Of a DNA stretch of 64,000 bases, positions 36,607 through 45,135 are shown in pieces (positions within the stretch are counted from its first letter, which is position 1; each line of letters opens with the position of its first letter). Origin of the DNA: CAYPPG01 sp964412555. Its GTDB lineage: Bacteria; Hinthialibacterota; Hinthialibacteria; Hinthialibacterales; Hinthialibacteraceae. The notes under the pieces are model-generated. The model did no database searches, was not told the DNA's origin, and saw nothing but the letters and a program-made list of their open reading frames with translations. The stretch is from positions 1 to 64,000 of the forward strand of contig CAYPPG010000007.1 in NCBI GenBank assembly GCA_964412555.1, given 5' to 3'. Position numbers and translations under genes: made by a program.

Positions 36607-38568
36607 TTACAATAATGGTTCAAAGGATCGAACAACTCTCTTCTTTTCATTTTGATATTCCGCTTCGACAACAATCGTATGTTCCTTTGAAAGACGAATG
36701 TTTTCCATAAACAGTCCATCGGAAGCGACCGGCAGTTCTTTACCGTTCACGATAATTGTCGAACCGGGATCGACATATCCGAATAAATCGACGGCACAAT
36801 TGGCGGCAACCGCTGAATGCTCGATCGGATTTGTTTGCACAATCAACCTTGGCTTCTTATCCAAAGCCATCATTTCTTCAATGACTTGCTTTTTCGCTGC
36901 ATAGAGTACCGCAGGATCTTTCGTATATACATGAAATTTGTCGACAACCTGCGTTGCAATCTCCAGGCTCCTGCGAGAGGGATCAAGAATAGACAAGCGG
37001 TCTCCCAAGGATTGGATCATCTCCTGCATTTTATTTTCAAGCATCCATAAATATTCGTAATCCTGAACACCGTTGCGCATTTGCTCCCAGCGCAATGAAT
37101 TGAGCAGACCGTTTTGAGTCGGATAGACTTGCCAGCCGTCTCCGTTGTGTTTTCCCGGCGACTGAAAAGGATCATCAGTCCAGTGATTGTATCCCCAATG
37201 CAAATAACCATTCAAATCGTAGCGATAGTTCAACCAGTGTAGTATCCGAGAATCGATCAGTGGAACATCCACTGTTTTATTGGGCAGCGAACCTCCTTGA
37301 TAAATTCCAACGGTATAGAACCACAATTCGTTCCCTTCTCGCTGTGCTTCTCTATATGCATCGTAATAAGTGGAAAGATGATCGAGTTTGGGAATCCACA
37401 CTTCCAAACGATCCTGACAGTGCGTCGTCTCGATGGCATCGAACCGTCTCAACGACGGCGCATGTCGATGAACAAATGCAGAGGCTTCCCGCCAATCCAT
37501 GATATTGTGATTGGACGGTTCGTCGGCAATATGAAACACCGTTTTTTCCAGCCAGCCTTTCTCCTCCAAATGGTCCTCCAATGCGGGTAAAAACTCCGGA
37601 AGAAATTCTTCGCCAGGCACCCGAACCACTTTCTTGTTGGCTTCATCGAATACAGGGAATTCCCGCAGCATGATCTCATGACTTGACCACCCGCCTTCCC
37701 CAAATCGGGCGACAAAGCCCGTTTCCAACAAATCCATGCCTCCGGTATCCCAAAAGATATCTGCCCATCGATCAAACTTTGAAAAGTCGAATGAGTAACG
37801 GTCTTGGGCATCTCTACTGTTCGAGATAAGACCAAGGCTCAACCGAAACACATTCTGCCGATGCGCTGCCATGTTCTCAGCATAAACAGACAACATATCA
37901 TAAAATAGCTCGGAATCACTATCCTGAATGCCATGGAATTGTTCGAATTTACTGGTTGTATACCACTTCGTTGCAAATAGATGCCGCTCTTCAGGCAGTG
38001 TAAACGGATATACGGTAAGCATCACCGGCAAAGAACGGTTTCCTTGGTTTGTCTTTACGGCCACAGTTCCTTTGTAGTCACCTGCTTTGGCGTTTTGAGG
38101 GACATTCATTGTCAAATAGACGGCTTTGGAGGTGCCTTGTATCATGGCGATTTGCCTGTCTTCAGCCAGATAATCGGGGAAATGAGCGGGAGCCGGCCGG
38201 ATAAGGTCACTTTTGATTAATTTTGAGGTATTTGTTTCAATAAAGATAGAGCCGACAAAATTCCATTGAATACAATCCATCGGCAAAGTATACGATTCAT
38301 CGGCATGGGAAATCGGATCAATATGGACAGTCACATTTTCAAGATCTTGTTCCGCTTGAATCACGCATTGTGCGGATAAGGTTTCATTTTTGATTCCGAA
38401 AAGTTCAATCGTATCCTTTGCCGGCAAGGGACGATACCCATCCTCAAAAACACGTTGCAAGTCGCTGACGGCGTAGAACTGGAAAGAGGCTTCTTTGCAA
38501 AAGGAGGGAGAAGAAAGTACACTGATAAGAGTAATCATTATTAATGAAAGAGTGGATACGCTTTGCAT
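36607..38568 (-). CDS. Exported DUF4091 glycoside-hydrolase-like protein
   Basis: The 653-residue product is exported (signal ending near SPSFCKEA) and starts at ATG 38568, chosen because AAGGAG lies 7 bases upstream. Residues ~25-200 form beta-sandwich-like domains, ~200-530 look like a TIM barrel with the acidic motif HIADEPSNHN, and the C-terminal DUF4091 segment reads YDLNGYLHWGYNHWTDDP and later LRWEQMRNGVQDYEYLW. The family is regarded as glycoside-hydrolase-like, but the substrate is not known to me. It lies 67 bases after engB and upstream of the pectate lyase. Confidence 0.78.
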   Translation of the reverse strand: MQSVSTLSLIMITLISVLSSPSFCKEASFQFYAVSDLQRVFEDGYRPLPAKDTIELFGIKNETLSAQCVIQAEQDLENVTVHIDPISHADESYTLPMDCIQWNFVGSIFIETNTSKLIKSDLIRPAPAHFPDYLAEDRQIAMIQGTSKAVYLTMNVPQNAKAGDYKGTVAVKTNQGNRSLPVMLTVYPFTLPEERHLFATKWYTTSKFEQFHGIQDSDSELFYDMLSVYAENMAAHRQNVFRLSLGLISNSRDAQDRYSFDFSKFDRWADIFWDTGGMDLLETGFVARFGEGGWSSHEIMLREFPVFDEANKKVVRVPGEEFLPEFLPALEDHLEEKGWLEKTVFHIADEPSNHNIMDWREASAFVHRHAPSLRRFDAIETTHCQDRLEVWIPKLDHLSTYYDAYREAQREGNELWFYTVGIYQGGSLPNKTVDVPLIDSRILHWLNYRYDLNGYLHWGYNHWTDDPFQSPGKHNGDGWQVYPTQNGLLNSLRWEQMRNGVQDYEYLWMLENKMQEMIQSLGDRLSILDPSRRSLEIATQVVDKFHVYTKDPAVLYAAKKQVIEEMMALDKKPRLIVQTNPIEHSAVAANCAVDLFGYVDPGSTIIVNGKELPVASDGLFMENIRLSKEHTIVVEAEYQNEKKRVVRSFEPLL

Positions 38569-38635
38569 TTTCATTCTCCTTCTGGATTCAATTATTTCTA
38601 TCACCTCTTCAGGGTGAAGATTTGCCTCTAACGGA

Positions 38636-39286
38636 TCATCGTCCAACAATCAATTTCATAATCCCATTGATCATTTCTTGCTTTCCCTGTTTTTTGAGCG
38701 CTGATGACAAAATGCACTCTTCATCATCCCAGATCTTCATCATACGTTTAACATTCTTCCGCGATTTGGCGATAACGTTTTTTCCCAATTTGTCCGTCTT
38801 CGTCAATATCGTCAATGCAGGAATTCCGGTATGCAGAATCCACTCCCTCAACTGCAAATCCAAGTCGGTTGGATCGTGACGCGAATCGACAAGTTGCAGC
38901 ATCCCGCATAAGGTTTCCCGCTTCTGCAAGAATTCATCCAGTGATTTTCCCCAATATTCCTGCTCTTTCTTACTGGTTTTCGCATACCCAAATCCCGGTA
39001 AATCGACCAGATGCACATGATGATTGCCCGGTTCGATGCGCAAGAGAAAGTAATTGATCAACCGTGTTTTCCCCGGTGTATTCGAAGTCTTCGCCAGGTT
39101 TTTCCGGTTACAGATAAAATTGATCAAACTCGACTTCCCCACATTCGAGCGGCCGGCAATCGCGATTTCCGGCAACGTCGCTTCCGGACATGCCGCCAGT
39201 TTCGGTGCACTTGTCACAAACGACGCCTCTACCACGCGATAGTTTTCTTTTTTCTTGAATGAAGATCGATCGGTTTCTGTTACCAT
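38636..39286 (-). CDS. engB: Ribosome biogenesis GTPase EngB (YsxC/YihA)
   Basis: This 216-residue GTPase has G1 GRSNVGKSS, G2 TPGKTR, G3 DLPGFGYA, G4 TKTDK and a G5 region near LSSALKK. EngB helps the maturation of the large ribosomal subunit in the cytoplasm. Length is normal for the family. Its start ATG lies 7 bases inside the murB coding region, so the two are coupled. It sits in a leftward run with adk and murB. Confidence 0.95.
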   Translation of the reverse strand: MVTETDRSSFKKKENYRVVEASFVTSAPKLAACPEATLPEIAIAGRSNVGKSSLINFICNRKNLAKTSNTPGKTRLINYFLLRIEPGNHHVHLVDLPGFGYAKTSKKEQEYWGKSLDEFLQKRETLCGMLQLVDSRHDPTDLDLQLREWILHTGIPALTILTKTDKLGKNVIAKSRKNVKRMMKIWDDEECILSSALKKQGKQEMINGIMKLIVGR

Positions 39287-40236
39287 AAATATTGCACTTC
39301 CCGTTCCAATTCGATGCCGAATTTCTCCCGCACCCGCTTCGCCATCTCGTTCGCCAATTCATTCACCTCTGCCGCGGTTGCCCCACCGTAATTGACGATG
39401 ATATTGGCATGTTTCGCGAACACCCCCGCTCCTCCAACACGCAATTCCTTCGCCCCCACTTCATCCAACAGCTTCCCCGCTGGGATTCGCCTCCCCTTGG
39501 GTTCGTTGGGCGGCAAATTTTTAAAGAATGATCCGGCCGATGGAAAATCGGTTTGAGGATGCTTTCTCTCGCGTTCCGCCTTGATTCGTTCGATCTCACC
39601 GAGCAAATAGTGTACATCTCCACAGGTAAAATTGCCGAATCGGACCGAAAGGATAATATCCCCCCGCTTTTTGGCCTCACTGGTTCGATAGTGAATGCCC
39701 AGCGCTTCGCTGGGAACGATTTTGACCTCGCCGCTACGCTGTAAGATTTCCGCTTCCAACACATATTCATGCACCAAATGTCCGAACGCCCCCGCCCCGC
39801 CAATCACCGCCCCACCGACAGAACCGGGAATGCCCGCGGCAAAACTGAGATCCGCCCATCCTTTATTGGAGACGTCTAAAACAAACCGGTCAAGACTATA
39901 CCCACCATCGACTTGAACAATCTTATTCTCTCCCCATATAATATTTGTCATACGATTCAATACGACCAAACCGCGCAGTCCATGATCATCGATGAGAACA
40001 TTCGAGCAACCGGCTAGAAAATAAAACGGAATATTCAACTGTTGCGCAACTCGGCAAGCATGCACCAAATCTTCTTTTTGATGAACTTCCAATAAATACT
40101 CAGCCGGTCCCCCGATTTTGAGAGTGGTAAAAGGCGCAAGCGGTACATGCCGCTGCAATTGATTCCCGAATGCGGTATGGAGTTCCTGTTCGATAGACAC
40201 GTGGGTATGGGTTATTGCAGCCGGATTTCCAGCCAT
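39280..40236 (-). CDS. murB: UDP-N-acetylenolpyruvoylglucosamine reductase
   Basis: MurB reduces UDP-GlcNAc-enolpyruvate to UDP-MurNAc with NADPH and FAD in the cytoplasm. The 318-residue product shows the FAD-binding motifs TTLKIGGPAEY and LAGCSNVLIDDHG, then GIPGSVGGAVIGGAGAFG, the catalytic serine segment FPSAGSFFKN and the final Glu segment VNYGGATAAEV. The start at 40236 gives the usual length; the open frame extends a further 183 codons upstream but lies inside another gene in a different frame. It overlaps the preceding gene by 25 bases and engB by 7. Confidence 0.93.
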   Translation of the reverse strand: MAGNPAAITHTHVSIEQELHTAFGNQLQRHVPLAPFTTLKIGGPAEYLLEVHQKEDLVHACRVAQQLNIPFYFLAGCSNVLIDDHGLRGLVVLNRMTNIIWGENKIVQVDGGYSLDRFVLDVSNKGWADLSFAAGIPGSVGGAVIGGAGAFGHLVHEYVLEAEILQRSGEVKIVPSEALGIHYRTSEAKKRGDIILSVRFGNFTCGDVHYLLGEIERIKAERERKHPQTDFPSAGSFFKNLPPNEPKGRRIPAGKLLDEVGAKELRVGGAGVFAKHANIIVNYGGATAAEVNELANEMAKRVREKFGIELEREVQYLW

Positions 40237-40817
40237 GATTTCATCAATCGGTCTTCCCCTTTCAGAAGAGTTCCAGGGGGAGTTTGTTTGACTTCGTTGA
40301 TCACGTTTGCTAGTGGTTCGTCCAATCCTCGTAACTCTTTGAAAGCCAGTTGGAGCGCTTTCACCACTGTTCCTGTCAATATAAGTGGAATAGGGAGCCT
40401 TAATTGCTCGTTTTGAATGACTAACGATGAAGCCGAGGCTTCCGGATCGATCGGGACCTTCTTCTTCATGATCACCAAATTGAAATCGTTTTTGGTGAGT
40501 TCGAACGTTTCTCCGGCTGGCATCGATTCGATGATATTGGCTATCGTGGGAATATCGAATCCGGCATCCGCCGATTCTTTCAGATATTGAGCAGGAACAG
40601 CCGATACGATCGCCTTCCCCAAAGACAACGGCAGTGTCGCCCCCCCAATGACCGGCGAGGCGGAATTGATTTCCTGGAAAGATCCATACAGCCACACTTC
40701 TTCCTGCTGCTTCGGCTGTACTTGCTCTTGTGGATTCGGCTGCGCCTGCGAACAAATCCCTATCCCCAAAATCAAGCATGCGCAAACGAGTAATCTCATC
40801 ATGTTCCCATTCATCAT
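40212..40817 (-). CDS. Small exported protein of unknown function
   Basis: The 201-residue product has a clear signal peptide (RLLVCACLILGIGICSQAQ) and a mature part with no motif I recognise. It contains an EINSASPVIGGATLPLSLG segment, a hydrophobic LPIPLILTGTVVKALQLAF segment and charged tails. AAAGGGA precedes the ATG at 40817; the next codon is also ATG. It lies between adk and murB and overlaps the murB start by 25 bases, so it is in the operon. A periplasmic or envelope role is likely from the signal only. Confidence 0.7.
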   Translation of the reverse strand: MMNGNMMRLLVCACLILGIGICSQAQPNPQEQVQPKQQEEVWLYGSFQEINSASPVIGGATLPLSLGKAIVSAVPAQYLKESADAGFDIPTIANIIESMPAGETFELTKNDFNLVIMKKKVPIDPEASASSLVIQNEQLRLPIPLILTGTVVKALQLAFKELRGLDEPLANVINEVKQTPPGTLLKGEDRLMKSWLEIRLQ

Positions 40818-40953
40818 CGAATCCCTTTCACAAACCAAACCGGAGAAATGTCTATCGAAATGTGAGCATTCGATTCGGATTTGATTTGAATTCCGTTCGT
40901 TCCAGAATCCGAGCCTTGCGGCCATCCTTATAAAGAGTATCACAAAACCGGAT

Positions 40954-41565
40954 TCAGTTCCAACTTTCGATCAATGGTTCGAGCCGACAATAAATATCTT
41001 CGATCGTCCCGACTCCGTCGATTCGATGAATCAAATTTCGCGATTCAAAATAGTCGAGAAGCGGATACGTTTTATCCTTATAGACCTTCATGCGTTCGAG
41101 AATCACTTCTTCGTTGTCGTCCGGCCGCTGCTCCCCGTCTTCTCCTCGTAATTTCAAGCGCTGAATGACGATATCTTCCGGTACTTCCAAATAAATGACT
41201 CCGGGAAATCGAAGATTCAGATCATTCAACAACCCTTCCAACAATTCCGCTTGGCTCAATGTGCGGGGAAAACCGTCGAGAATAAATCCCTTCAAATGTT
41301 CACTGGCTTCGAGTATGCCTTTCAGAAAATCGTAAAGCATATCCCGGATCAGCTGGTCCGGCACCAACTCGCCGCGCTGCATGATGTCTTGCGCCTCGAG
41401 CGCTTTCGGATTCTGCAGTCTGATCTCTTCCCGAAACATATCTCCGGTGCTCGCATGTTTATACCCGAGCCGTTCCTGAATCAAGGCAGCCTGAGTGCCT
41501 TTCCCACAGCCGGGAGGTCCGAACATCGAAAAAGCAATGGCTGACTTTGCCGGATTGTTTTCCAT
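40954..41565 (-). CDS. adk: Adenylate kinase
   Basis: This 203-residue enzyme interconverts AMP, ADP and ATP. It shows the P-loop GPPGCGKGTQ, the AMP-binding STGDMFRE and FILDGFPRTLSQAE, and a short LID segment (LRGEDGEQRPDD) as in eukaryotic AK1 and UMP/CMP kinases rather than the long zinc or Asp-type LID of many bacterial enzymes. The ATG at 41565 has AAAGGA nine bases upstream. It is the first gene of the run that continues through murB and engB. Confidence 0.93.
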   Translation of the reverse strand: MENNPAKSAIAFSMFGPPGCGKGTQAALIQERLGYKHASTGDMFREEIRLQNPKALEAQDIMQRGELVPDQLIRDMLYDFLKGILEASEHLKGFILDGFPRTLSQAELLEGLLNDLNLRFPGVIYLEVPEDIVIQRLKLRGEDGEQRPDDNEEVILERMKVYKDKTYPLLDYFESRNLIHRIDGVGTIEDIYCRLEPLIESWN

Positions 41566-41771
41566 CGATGAAAATCCTTTCCTACCAAGGTTATACCTAC
41601 ATGCTTTTTTATGGATTGCAAAAAGTACTCTTTTTACACTACGTTCCGGTAGATGGAACAGCATGATCAAATACGCATTCTGACACCGAGATATTGTAAA
41701 GGAATATGGGGGAATTCAAAAGGAGTGAGAACGCAGGATGAGAGAATGAAGTTTTTTGTATCTTACAAAAT

Positions 41772-41794
41772 GCGGGCAGGGATGCCCGCGCTCC
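41772..41794. repeat. REP-like hairpin, type A
   Basis: This is an exact copy of the 5546-5568 element (GCGGGCA-GGGA-TGCCCGC followed by GCTCC). It lies just after the stop of the small cysteine-rich gene. Confidence 0.85.
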
Positions 41795-41805
41795 GACATT
41801 TGGTT

Positions 41806-42027
41806 TTATCGGTTCGATGATTTCTGTTTTTTCGTTGCTTTCTTGTTGGGGGCCTTTTTCGCGGATTGTTGGAGGGTCAAGTCCAGGCAGGGACCGTTTT
41901 TATGATTCAATTGATCGTATTTTTTACAATAAAGCGCCACGAATGTCCTACACGAGCCGGATCCGTCGAGGGCATCCTCTTCCGGCCATTCGGCATCGGC
42001 GCATGTCAAGTCACACCAAATCGGCAT
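41806..42027 (-). CDS. Small cysteine-rich protein
   Basis: The 73-residue product begins MPIWCDLTCADAEWPEEDAL and has cysteines at positions 5, 9, 26, 34 and 47 with the conserved-looking block LDGSGSCRTFVALYC and later KNGPC. The C-terminus is Lys-rich. The strong AAAGGAG ribosome site eight bases before the ATG shows it is a real gene, although it overlaps an open frame on the other strand. The spaced cysteines suggest a metal or Fe-S binding site. I recall similar small proteins in other environmental bacteria but not a named family. Confidence 0.75.
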   Translation of the reverse strand: MPIWCDLTCADAEWPEEDALDGSGSCRTFVALYCKKYDQLNHKNGPCLDLTLQQSAKKAPNKKATKKQKSSNR

Positions 42028-42134
42028 ATGTACTCTCCTTTTTTTCTTATAATTCTAGCCAAAATCCCGCTTTTCGTAACGGCAAAGACAGCCAGAAAAA
42101 GAAAACCGTTCTGCCTCGGTGCATAGTTCGTAAC

Positions 42135-42179
42135 GCCGCCGTCCCGGCGGCACTTCCGAAAAGCCGGCAAGATGCCGGC
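42135..42179. repeat. Pair of GC-rich hairpins (REP-like)
   Basis: GCCGCC-GTCCC-GGCGGC (42135-42151) and GCCGGCA-AGA-TGCCGGC (42163-42179) lie 11 bases apart. The second resembles the type A hairpin in layout. They sit between the divergent cysteine-rich gene and the CDF-cupin gene. Confidence 0.75.
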
Positions 42180-42251
42180 GTTCGAAAGGAATGGATTGAC
42201 AGCGATCTTAGAGAGTATAATGTACCCATCACGAGTTATCGGAATTGCCCT

Positions 42252-43559
42252 ATGGATACACCGAAGAACTACAATTATTCCTCATTTTTCCAAAGACCTG
42301 AAGGACGCGCGATGATCGCCTCTCTCGCCTGCGGAGGAATCATTGTGTTGGTCAAAGTTTCAGCTTATTACGTTTCTGGCTCGATGGCCGTCATGGCGGA
42401 TATGATGGAATCGCTGGTACACAATCTGGCAGTATTGTTTGCCGCCTATTCGTTATGGTACAGCTGGCTGCCGCCGGACGAGAATCATTTGTATGGGCAT
42501 GGGAAAATTCAATTCTTTTCCGCCGGTGTCGAAGGGGGATTGGTGTGTGGAGCGGGGATCGTCATTCTATTCAATGTCTTTAAAGGTTTCTTCCATGTAC
42601 ATGAACTGAAAGACATCTCCAACGGTGTGCTCTTGGTAATTATCGCCGGATTTATCAATAGCGTGTTGGGGGGGTATCTCGTTTGGGCAGGGAAGAAATA
42701 TAACTCGCTGATTCTACGGGCGAACGGCATTCATGTCCTTTCCGATGTCGTCACGACTGGCGCATCACTGATTGGCTTGATCGGCGCTTCCATGACCGGC
42801 TTGATCGAAATCGACTTGATTGTCGCCGGAATCGGGGGGATGTACATCCTGGTTCAAGGATTGCGATTACTCAATTCATCGTTTCGCGGATTGATGGATG
42901 AGGCGGACAAACAGGTCGACCAAGTCGTCAAGGAAGTTTTACAACAGGAATCCAAGGAACATGATATCGATTACCATGCTTTACGGCATCGATCGGAAGG
43001 TAACCGGCATTGGGTGGAACTCCATCTCGAATTCGATCCCACCACCTCATTGGAAGCTGCACATGAAAAAGCCACCCACATCGAAACGATGATTCGCCAA
43101 GCCTTTCAAGAACCGGTATCGATAATCACCCATCTGGAACCGCAAAAACCGAACAAACACACTATCGATCCCACACATTTGGAGGAAGGAAATTCGACGA
43201 TGAAGGATGAATCAAAACGCTATACGATCAGAAGGTTGACGGAAATCGAAAAAGAAAAAAGCACCTGCGGGTACCGGCAGCGGTTGTTCAGCACCGGCGA
43301 CGACACTCCCGCTTTTTTCCATGTCGTTCGGATTCATGGTTCGAAAACCCATTATCATAAACGAACGACGGAATTCTATTATATTTTAGAAGGCGAGGGC
43401 ACAATGACGGTGGACGGGGACACGTTCCCAATCGAGCCGGGAACGATGGTGAAACTCGATCCGGAATCGGTGCATTCTTCGGAAGGAGATCATTTGGTAT
43501 TGGTAGCCGGTGTGCCGGATATCGCGGAGGACGACATATTCTTTCCGGAAGAAGAATAG
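42252..43559 (+). CDS. CDF cation transporter fused to a cupin domain
   Basis: The 435-residue frame starts at ATG 42252, where the CDF domain begins; the open frame extends 145 codons further upstream but that part has no match and is antisense to the cysteine-rich gene. Residues ~15-300 are a cation diffusion facilitator: membrane helices with ADMMESLVHNL and the HVLSD metal site, then the cytoplasmic domain ending SIITHLEPQ. Residues ~317-435 form a cupin with ligands in THYHKRTTEFYYILEG and VHSSEG. A strong GGAGGAAGGA lies before an in-frame ATG at 43200, so the cupin may also be made alone. CDF proteins export Zn, Fe or Mn. Confidence 0.82.
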   Translation: MDTPKNYNYSSFFQRPEGRAMIASLACGGIIVLVKVSAYYVSGSMAVMADMMESLVHNLAVLFAAYSLWYSWLPPDENHLYGHGKIQFFSAGVEGGLVCGAGIVILFNVFKGFFHVHELKDISNGVLLVIIAGFINSVLGGYLVWAGKKYNSLILRANGIHVLSDVVTTGASLIGLIGASMTGLIEIDLIVAGIGGMYILVQGLRLLNSSFRGLMDEADKQVDQVVKEVLQQESKEHDIDYHALRHRSEGNRHWVELHLEFDPTTSLEAAHEKATHIETMIRQAFQEPVSIITHLEPQKPNKHTIDPTHLEEGNSTMKDESKRYTIRRLTEIEKEKSTCGYRQRLFSTGDDTPAFFHVVRIHGSKTHYHKRTTEFYYILEGEGTMTVDGDTFPIEPGTMVKLDPESVHSSEGDHLVLVAGVPDIAEDDIFFPEEE

Positions 43560-43566
43560 TAAATCT

Positions 43567-44136
43567 TTAAGGGCCAAAACGATAAATTTGCCCCCAGCTG
43601 GTAAGACCATTGGTCGACTCATAGAGGATAAAGCCAGCCGGCTGTCCGCCGTCGATGTGTTGGACATGGCTGGGGCCGATGGACACGAGTGTCCATTCAT
43701 AATTACCGGGTAGGTCGATGCCTTTATATACCCCCGGAACAATAAACCATTGAACGGGAGAAGTGCGTGGATCGAAATAACCGTACCGAGGTTTCATCAC
43801 GCCGTCATGGTCTTCCCGATATTGGAGGCGGAAAGGATCGGAGATGCTGTCCGGTGACGAAATATAAGCGACAGGAGTGGAAAGAGCGTTGAAATAGTTT
43901 GGATGAGTGTGACCGCCCCAGTCCGGATAAGGGAGATAATTGTTGCAATCGAGACGGTACGATTCGAGCGCCGTTGCCAAGGAGCGAAAATCCCCTTCAA
44001 CTTTCGCCAGTTTGGCGCGGATTTGCGCATTCATAAAATTCGGCACCGCAATGGCGGCAAGTATACCGATAATGGCGACAACAATGAGAAGCTCGATCAA
44101 AGTGAAACCCCTTTGAATCAATCGGTCTTTTCTCAT
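43567..44136 (-). CDS. Pseudopilin-like protein with C-terminal His/Asp-Gly domain
   Basis: The 189-residue product has a short basic leader ending RG, then FTLIELLIVVAIIGILAAIA with Glu5, followed by VPNFMNAQIRAKLAKVEGDF. The rest (LESYRLDCNNYLPYPDW and a C-terminal block with SIGPSHVQHIDGG) matches the large pseudopilin-like family common in planctomycete-like and candidate-phylum genomes. GGAGGGAGG precedes the ATG at 44136, which overlaps the metallopeptidase stop by ATGA. No secretion machine genes are adjacent. Confidence 0.85.
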   Translation of the reverse strand: MRKDRLIQRGFTLIELLIVVAIIGILAAIAVPNFMNAQIRAKLAKVEGDFRSLATALESYRLDCNNYLPYPDWGGHTHPNYFNALSTPVAYISSPDSISDPFRLQYREDHDGVMKPRYGYFDPRTSPVQWFIVPGVYKGIDLPGNYEWTLVSIGPSHVQHIDGGQPAGFILYESTNGLTSWGQIYRFGP

Positions 44137-44867
44137 GATCCTCCCTCCTTCCATACTTCTTGCAGCACTTCATACATAACCGGATCGTGCACCTGAATTT
44201 CCGCCCGCACAAAGGGATAGAAATCATTAGTTCCGAAAAAAGCTTCGGAAAGTTCAGCAAAATACTCCTTCTCATTATTCATGGCATACGCTTTTTGCTT
44301 CTTGCCATTATAGCGAAGCACAAATGCATAGGATTTGCTTTCCTTCGCATTTTGATAGGCACGCTTGATTTCCGGATGATCATGACCCAATACCTGATGA
44401 TGATACGCATGCGCCATCTCATGCATCACCATGGCCGGCTGCTCCTTTGTCCAATTGACAAAATTGGTCGCATTGGCGATATGAACCGATTTGGCCATTT
44501 CCGGATTGAAATCATGCTCTTCCAACCATTCTTCGGATGGATGATAAACCGCCCCTGGAAATTGCTTTGCCTCGAGGTCCACCCAAATCGGAACCTGATG
44601 TAAATGATCCAGAGCCTCTTCTGACACCATTCGGTTGATGTCCATCAATTTGGTATCCAGCAAACTTATCACATCGGATGCCAGTTCAGGATCGCTCTCA
44701 TACATCCGCTTCTCCAAATGCACAGTCCACCCCCGCATTTCTTGTATGCTGTAAGGTTGTTCATCAAAAAGACCGAACTGTTCCACAGGGAAGAAACAAA
44801 AGATTACAACAAACCCAAAAAAGAGAAGAACCGGTGTAACTTCAGCCGTATCAAATGAATATTTCAT
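44133..44867 (-). CDS. Zinc metallopeptidase, anthrax lethal-factor-like
   Basis: This 244-residue protein has an N-terminal membrane or signal segment (PVLLFFGFVVIFCFF) and a peptidase core with the zinc motif VMHEMAHAYHH and the downstream glutamates in NEKEYFAELSEAFFG. The arrangement HExxH plus the Glu of EYFAE, followed by NDFYPF, resembles ATLF-like (M34-type) metallopeptidases found in many environmental bacteria. GGAGA precedes the ATG at 44867. It is translationally coupled to the pseudopilin gene, which suggests an exported or cell-surface role. The substrate is unknown. Confidence 0.78.
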   Translation of the reverse strand: MKYSFDTAEVTPVLLFFGFVVIFCFFPVEQFGLFDEQPYSIQEMRGWTVHLEKRMYESDPELASDVISLLDTKLMDINRMVSEEALDHLHQVPIWVDLEAKQFPGAVYHPSEEWLEEHDFNPEMAKSVHIANATNFVNWTKEQPAMVMHEMAHAYHHQVLGHDHPEIKRAYQNAKESKSYAFVLRYNGKKQKAYAMNNEKEYFAELSEAFFGTNDFYPFVRAEIQVHDPVMYEVLQEVWKEGGS

Positions 44868-45135
44868 TTTCACGTCTCCATATGCCTTTCTTCTCTTGAT
44901 TGTAAAACAAATTTTCATGCAAACATAGGTGGAATCCCCTCGAAATCGGTTTATCCCACTACAACATCTCAAATTTCTATTTTAATATTGTGACGAATTC
45001 GATTGGATTCGTTTTGACAAAGTATGTGATGTTTATAAAAAAGAAACAAATCTCCACATTGAGGATGGTTTCCGATTGAATTTCGACGCCCAGATGCATT
45101 ATAATGGGGAATCATTGAATAAGGGGATTAGCAGT

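Noticed and set aside
39280..40785. Long murB frame with 183 extra N-terminal codons
   Set aside because: These codons overlap the exported-protein gene in another frame and give no MurB similarity; the enzyme is full length from 40236.
41817..42251. Upstream extension of the CDF-cupin frame by 145 codons
   Set aside because: The extension has no family match, covers two hairpin repeats and is antisense to a small gene with a strong ribosome site.
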